From: JAAFHB01 sp963675995
GTDB taxonomy: Bacteria > Bacteroidota > Bacteroidia > Bacteroidales > Prolixibacteraceae
Assembly (NCBI GenBank): GCA_963675995.2
Contig: CAXXIY010000001.1
Location: 2,852,001 to 2,916,000 of the forward strand
DNA: 64,000 nt
Direction of reading: 5' to 3'
Part shown: piece after piece, positions 61,292 to 64,000 of the stretch
Layout: each line of letters starts with the position of its first letter
Numbering within the stretch: the first letter of the stretch is position 1
Program-made: the position numbers and the translations under genes
Notes under the pieces: model-generated
Database searches by the model: none
The model's input: the letters and a program-made list of their open reading frames with translations, nothing else
Told to the model about the DNA's origin: nothing

Positions 61292-64000
61292 ATGATTATG
61301 CACCAAAAAACATCAAAAGGAACAAATTGTCCTTTACTTTTTAGCATTATTGGAATGCTCTTTATGCTGACTACGATAGCACAGAGCAAAGTCAATAACA
61401 GTGATAATTCAAAAAACAAACTACCCGGATTTATCAATAACACTCCGTTCCCAACCGGAATGGAGTGTGCCGTTCGCCCGTGGTATAAATATCGTCCCGA
61501 TCATTCAGCAGGACGCGAAATAACGGTTCAATTGAAAGGTGCCAAACTATTTGGAAAAGCAACGATTGAGCTGGAATGCGATGGGCAAAAAGAACTTACC
61601 GTTTTAGATGATCCCAATGGACTAGACCAGTTTCCAGTGCTGCTTCCGGCCGGTTCAGGAGAAAAGAACGAATGCCAGGCTCGAATAAAAGTATCGTCCA
61701 ATGGACTGGAACTTTATGCTTCGGTAATGGTTCCGGCCAAACGTCACTGGACGGTTTACATTTATCCACATTCGCACGTTGACATTGGTTATACCGACAA
61801 ACAGGAAATTGTGGAGAAAATCCATGTTCGTAACATTGATGTTGCCATTGATATCGCCCGAAAAACCCAAAATAATCCCGAAGGGTCGCGCTTTGTTTGG
61901 AATACTGAAGCTGGCTGGGTGGTTGAAAGTTACCTGAAACAAGCTACTCAGGAGAAAAAAGCAGCGTTCTTTGAAGCCGTTCGAAAAGGATGGATTCGAT
62001 TGGATGGCAACTATGCAAACACCAATACCAGCGCCTGTTCTGAGGAAGAACTGCTTCAGCTTTTCAAATATAATAACCTGATATCTAAAGAAATTGGTGT
62101 TTCAATTAAGACAATGGTACAGTTCGATATTCCGGGAGCCAGTTGGGGCGTTGTACCCGCAGCTGCACAAAACGGTATAAAAGGTTTTTTCTGTTATCCT
62201 AATCATTATGACCGGATTGGAACTATTCGCCAAGCCTGGGAACACAAACCATTTCACTGGATTGGACCTGATGGAAAATCCAAAATCTTATTTTTACAAG
62301 GATGTCCTTACGGATATGCTTATCAACTGAAAGGGAAAAAAATCTATGGAATTAAAAAAATCCAGTACTATGATCCGGCGCTCGACCGTTTAAGCACAAC
62401 TGATCCAACAGCCAGCTTCATCGATCCAATGATTTTTGACGAAACCGCCAAACTGGAAGCAGGCAATTCACCTTATGACATTTTTGCCATGACCTGGGCG
62501 ATGGCCGACAATTGTTTGATCGACGCCGATTTGCCCGAAGCAGTCCGCTTCTGGAATGAGAAATATGCATACCCTAAGCTGATTATTTCAGGATCGGATG
62601 AAGTTTTAAATGCTTACGAAGATAAATACGCCTCAATCATTCCCGAAGTAAAAGGTGATTATACCGAATATTGGACCGACGGTTTGGGAACCGATGCCAA
62701 ACGGGTTGGAATGAATCGCTATGCCAAAGAAAGGTTAGTACAAACTGAGACCCTGTGGCCCATGCTTTACCGCGACCAAAAAGCGCCTGTAGCTGAATTT
62801 TATGATTCGTGGCATTTTGTACTGCTTGGAGCCGAACACACCTGGGGATACAAAGACCCGAAAGTGCCGCTTGCGAAAGAAGTGGAGGCGACCAAAGCCT
62901 CCTATTTCGAAAATGCAGCCAGAACCAGCCTCGATTTGCTAAAGAAAACCCTTCAGCCCATTGAAAAACAAGGTACAAATTCCTTTGCAGTACTGAACAC
63001 ACTATCGTGGAAACGCTCTTCCATAGTTACCCTCAGTGCCGAACAAAGCAAAGTAGGCGAGCGTATAACAGATGCAAATGGCAAAGTTGTCCCTTCACAA
63101 CGCCTGACTACCGGCGAACTGGTCTTTATGGCCGGCGATGTGCCTGCTTTGGGATCGTCTCTTTATCGTGTCAGTAAAGGAGATGCATCTGGTTCAACGA
63201 AGGGAAAACCGGGCGAAAACAGGATCTCCAACGATCTGATTACAGTGACCATCGATCCGGCTTCAGGAGCTATCAAAAGTCTGAAGGATTTAAGTGGGCA
63301 TGAATTTGCTGATCAAAAATCGCCTTTTCAGGTGAATAGTTACCGTTATTTACATGGCGCCGATAGTGCTTCAAAAGCTGCGGCTCCGGTGAATACGCAA
63401 ATCACGGTAAAAGAAAAAGGACCTCTGGTAAATTCCATACTGATAACCTCAAAAGCCGAAGGTTGTAACTCCCTGCAAAGTGAAATTAAACTGATCCAAG
63501 GACAATCCTGGGTAGAAATGAACAATAAACTCGACAAAATCAGCACACAACAAAAAGAAGGCGTTCACTTCGGATTTGCTTTTAACATCCCTGATGGAAC
63601 TACCCGTATGGACATTCCGTGGGGTGTGATGGTTCCGGAATATGAACAACTTCCGGGCGGAAACCGCAACTGGCTGGCCACTCAGCGCTGGATCGATATT
63701 TCGAACGACGAATTTGGGGTTACCTGGACTGCCATCGAATCGCCGCTTATTGAACTGGGTAACATCACTGCCAATATTTTGGGAGGTGCCCACGAATCAG
63801 AAAACTGGCTAAAGACGCTTTCCAAAAATCAAACGATTTTCTCGTGGGCGTTGAATAACCACTGGCATACCAATTTTCCGCTCGAACAGGGTGGAATCAT
63901 CCGGCTAAATTATCAGATTTTGCCACATAAAGGCTACGACCCGGTAATCGCCAACCGCTTTGCATTGGAACAAAATCGTCCGTTAGTCGTGGTTGAAACG
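61292..64000 (+). CDS. GH38 alpha-mannosidase-like enzyme (3), 3' truncated by the window
   Basis: An open frame of 903 codons from ATG 61292 to the last base, without stop, so the gene continues outside. A signal segment (LLFSIIGMLFMLTTIAQ) and a beta domain of about 120 residues precede the core. PHSHVDIGYTDKQE gives His162 and Asp164, VQFDIPGASW the nucleophile candidate Asp279, and LLGAEHTWGYKDP His516. This first motif is closest of the three to the classical HSHxDxG pattern. It follows GH38 (2) by four bases and is certainly in the same operon. Confidence 0.87.
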   Translation, partial: MIMHQKTSKGTNCPLLFSIIGMLFMLTTIAQSKVNNSDNSKNKLPGFINNTPFPTGMECAVRPWYKYRPDHSAGREITVQLKGAKLFGKATIELECDGQKELTVLDDPNGLDQFPVLLPAGSGEKNECQARIKVSSNGLELYASVMVPAKRHWTVYIYPHSHVDIGYTDKQEIVEKIHVRNIDVAIDIARKTQNNPEGSRFVWNTEAGWVVESYLKQATQEKKAAFFEAVRKGWIRLDGNYANTNTSACSEEELLQLFKYNNLISKEIGVSIKTMVQFDIPGASWGVVPAAAQNGIKGFFCYPNHYDRIGTIRQAWEHKPFHWIGPDGKSKILFLQGCPYGYAYQLKGKKIYGIKKIQYYDPALDRLSTTDPTASFIDPMIFDETAKLEAGNSPYDIFAMTWAMADNCLIDADLPEAVRFWNEKYAYPKLIISGSDEVLNAYEDKYASIIPEVKGDYTEYWTDGLGTDAKRVGMNRYAKERLVQTETLWPMLYRDQKAPVAEFYDSWHFVLLGAEHTWGYKDPKVPLAKEVEATKASYFENAARTSLDLLKKTLQPIEKQGTNSFAVLNTLSWKRSSIVTLSAEQSKVGERITDANGKVVPSQRLTTGELVFMAGDVPALGSSLYRVSKGDASGSTKGKPGENRISNDLITVTIDPASGAIKSLKDLSGHEFADQKSPFQVNSYRYLHGADSASKAAAPVNTQITVKEKGPLVNSILITSKAEGCNSLQSEIKLIQGQSWVEMNNKLDKISTQQKEGVHFGFAFNIPDGTTRMDIPWGVMVPEYEQLPGGNRNWLATQRWIDISNDEFGVTWTAIESPLIELGNITANILGGAHESENWLKTLSKNQTIFSWALNNHWHTNFPLEQGGIIRLNYQILPHKGYDPVIANRFALEQNRPLVVVET

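Noticed and set aside
1..64000. tRNA/rRNA genes, CRISPR arrays, transposases, prophage or integrase genes
   Set aside because: None was recognised on either strand by eye.

Overview
The window looks like a chromosomal piece of a Bacteroidota bacterium, probably from the Bacteroidales/Marinilabiliales side. The evidence is a SusC/SusD pair controlled by an ECF sigma factor and a FecR anti-sigma, several lipoproteins, start codons without Shine-Dalgarno sequences, and promoters of the Bacteroidota form (TTTG or TTG, about 18 bases, TAnnTTTG). No rRNA, tRNA, CRISPR array, phage gene or transposase was seen.

Layout. 1-11 kb: the 3' part of an aldose 1-epimerase, a long-chain acyl-CoA ligase, a C45/phospholipase B-like Ntn hydrolase, aminopeptidase P, a lipoprotein joining a 3-keto-glycoside-hydrolase-like domain to a PHP-like domain, an SBF-type transporter, and two class II aldolase family genes, one carrying a second domain that has lost its metal ligands. 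11-13 kb: a queuosine operon (precursor transporter, queC, queF) with a promoter and a preQ1-I riboswitch next to the first start codon. 13-18 kb: enolase, an envelope protein with a carboxypeptidase-regulatory-like domain, a PBP4-type D,D-carboxypeptidase and a small secreted protein. 18-21 kb: a stress-type operon (nitroreductase, DoxX, MarR, pirin) whose promoter is overlapped by a 12-bp palindrome. 21-23 kb: a secreted prolyl oligopeptidase.

23.5-37.8 kb is a branched-chain amino acid locus: ilvD-ilvB-ilvN-leuA-leuC-leuD-cimA-like-leuB, then an accessory stretch, then ilvC. In front of ilvD is a textbook ribosome-mediated attenuator: a 21-residue leader peptide with 12 Ile/Leu/Val codons, an antiterminator segment over its stop codon, and a terminator ending in nine T. 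The Leptospira-type citramalate synthase suggests that isoleucine can be made from pyruvate without threonine. The leuB-ilvC gap holds a 23-bp palindrome, the wreck of a small antitoxin-like gene, an AraC regulator and a CTGGC-rich patch, so it looks like an insertion hotspot that split the locus.

38-64 kb is a polysaccharide utilization locus (PUL): ECF sigma, FecR, SusC with an STN signalling domain, SusD, a strong hairpin, then SGNH esterase, GH2 beta-mannosidase, GH130-like enzyme, GH38, an NPCBM protein with an unassigned catalytic domain, GH78 alpha-L-rhamnosidase, and two more GH38 proteins, the last running off the window. The set points to a glycan with both alpha- and beta-mannose, rhamnose and probably O-acyl groups. 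Three divergent GH38 enzymes without GH92 or GH76 in view, together with the unassigned hydrolase, make this the best candidate for an undescribed system.
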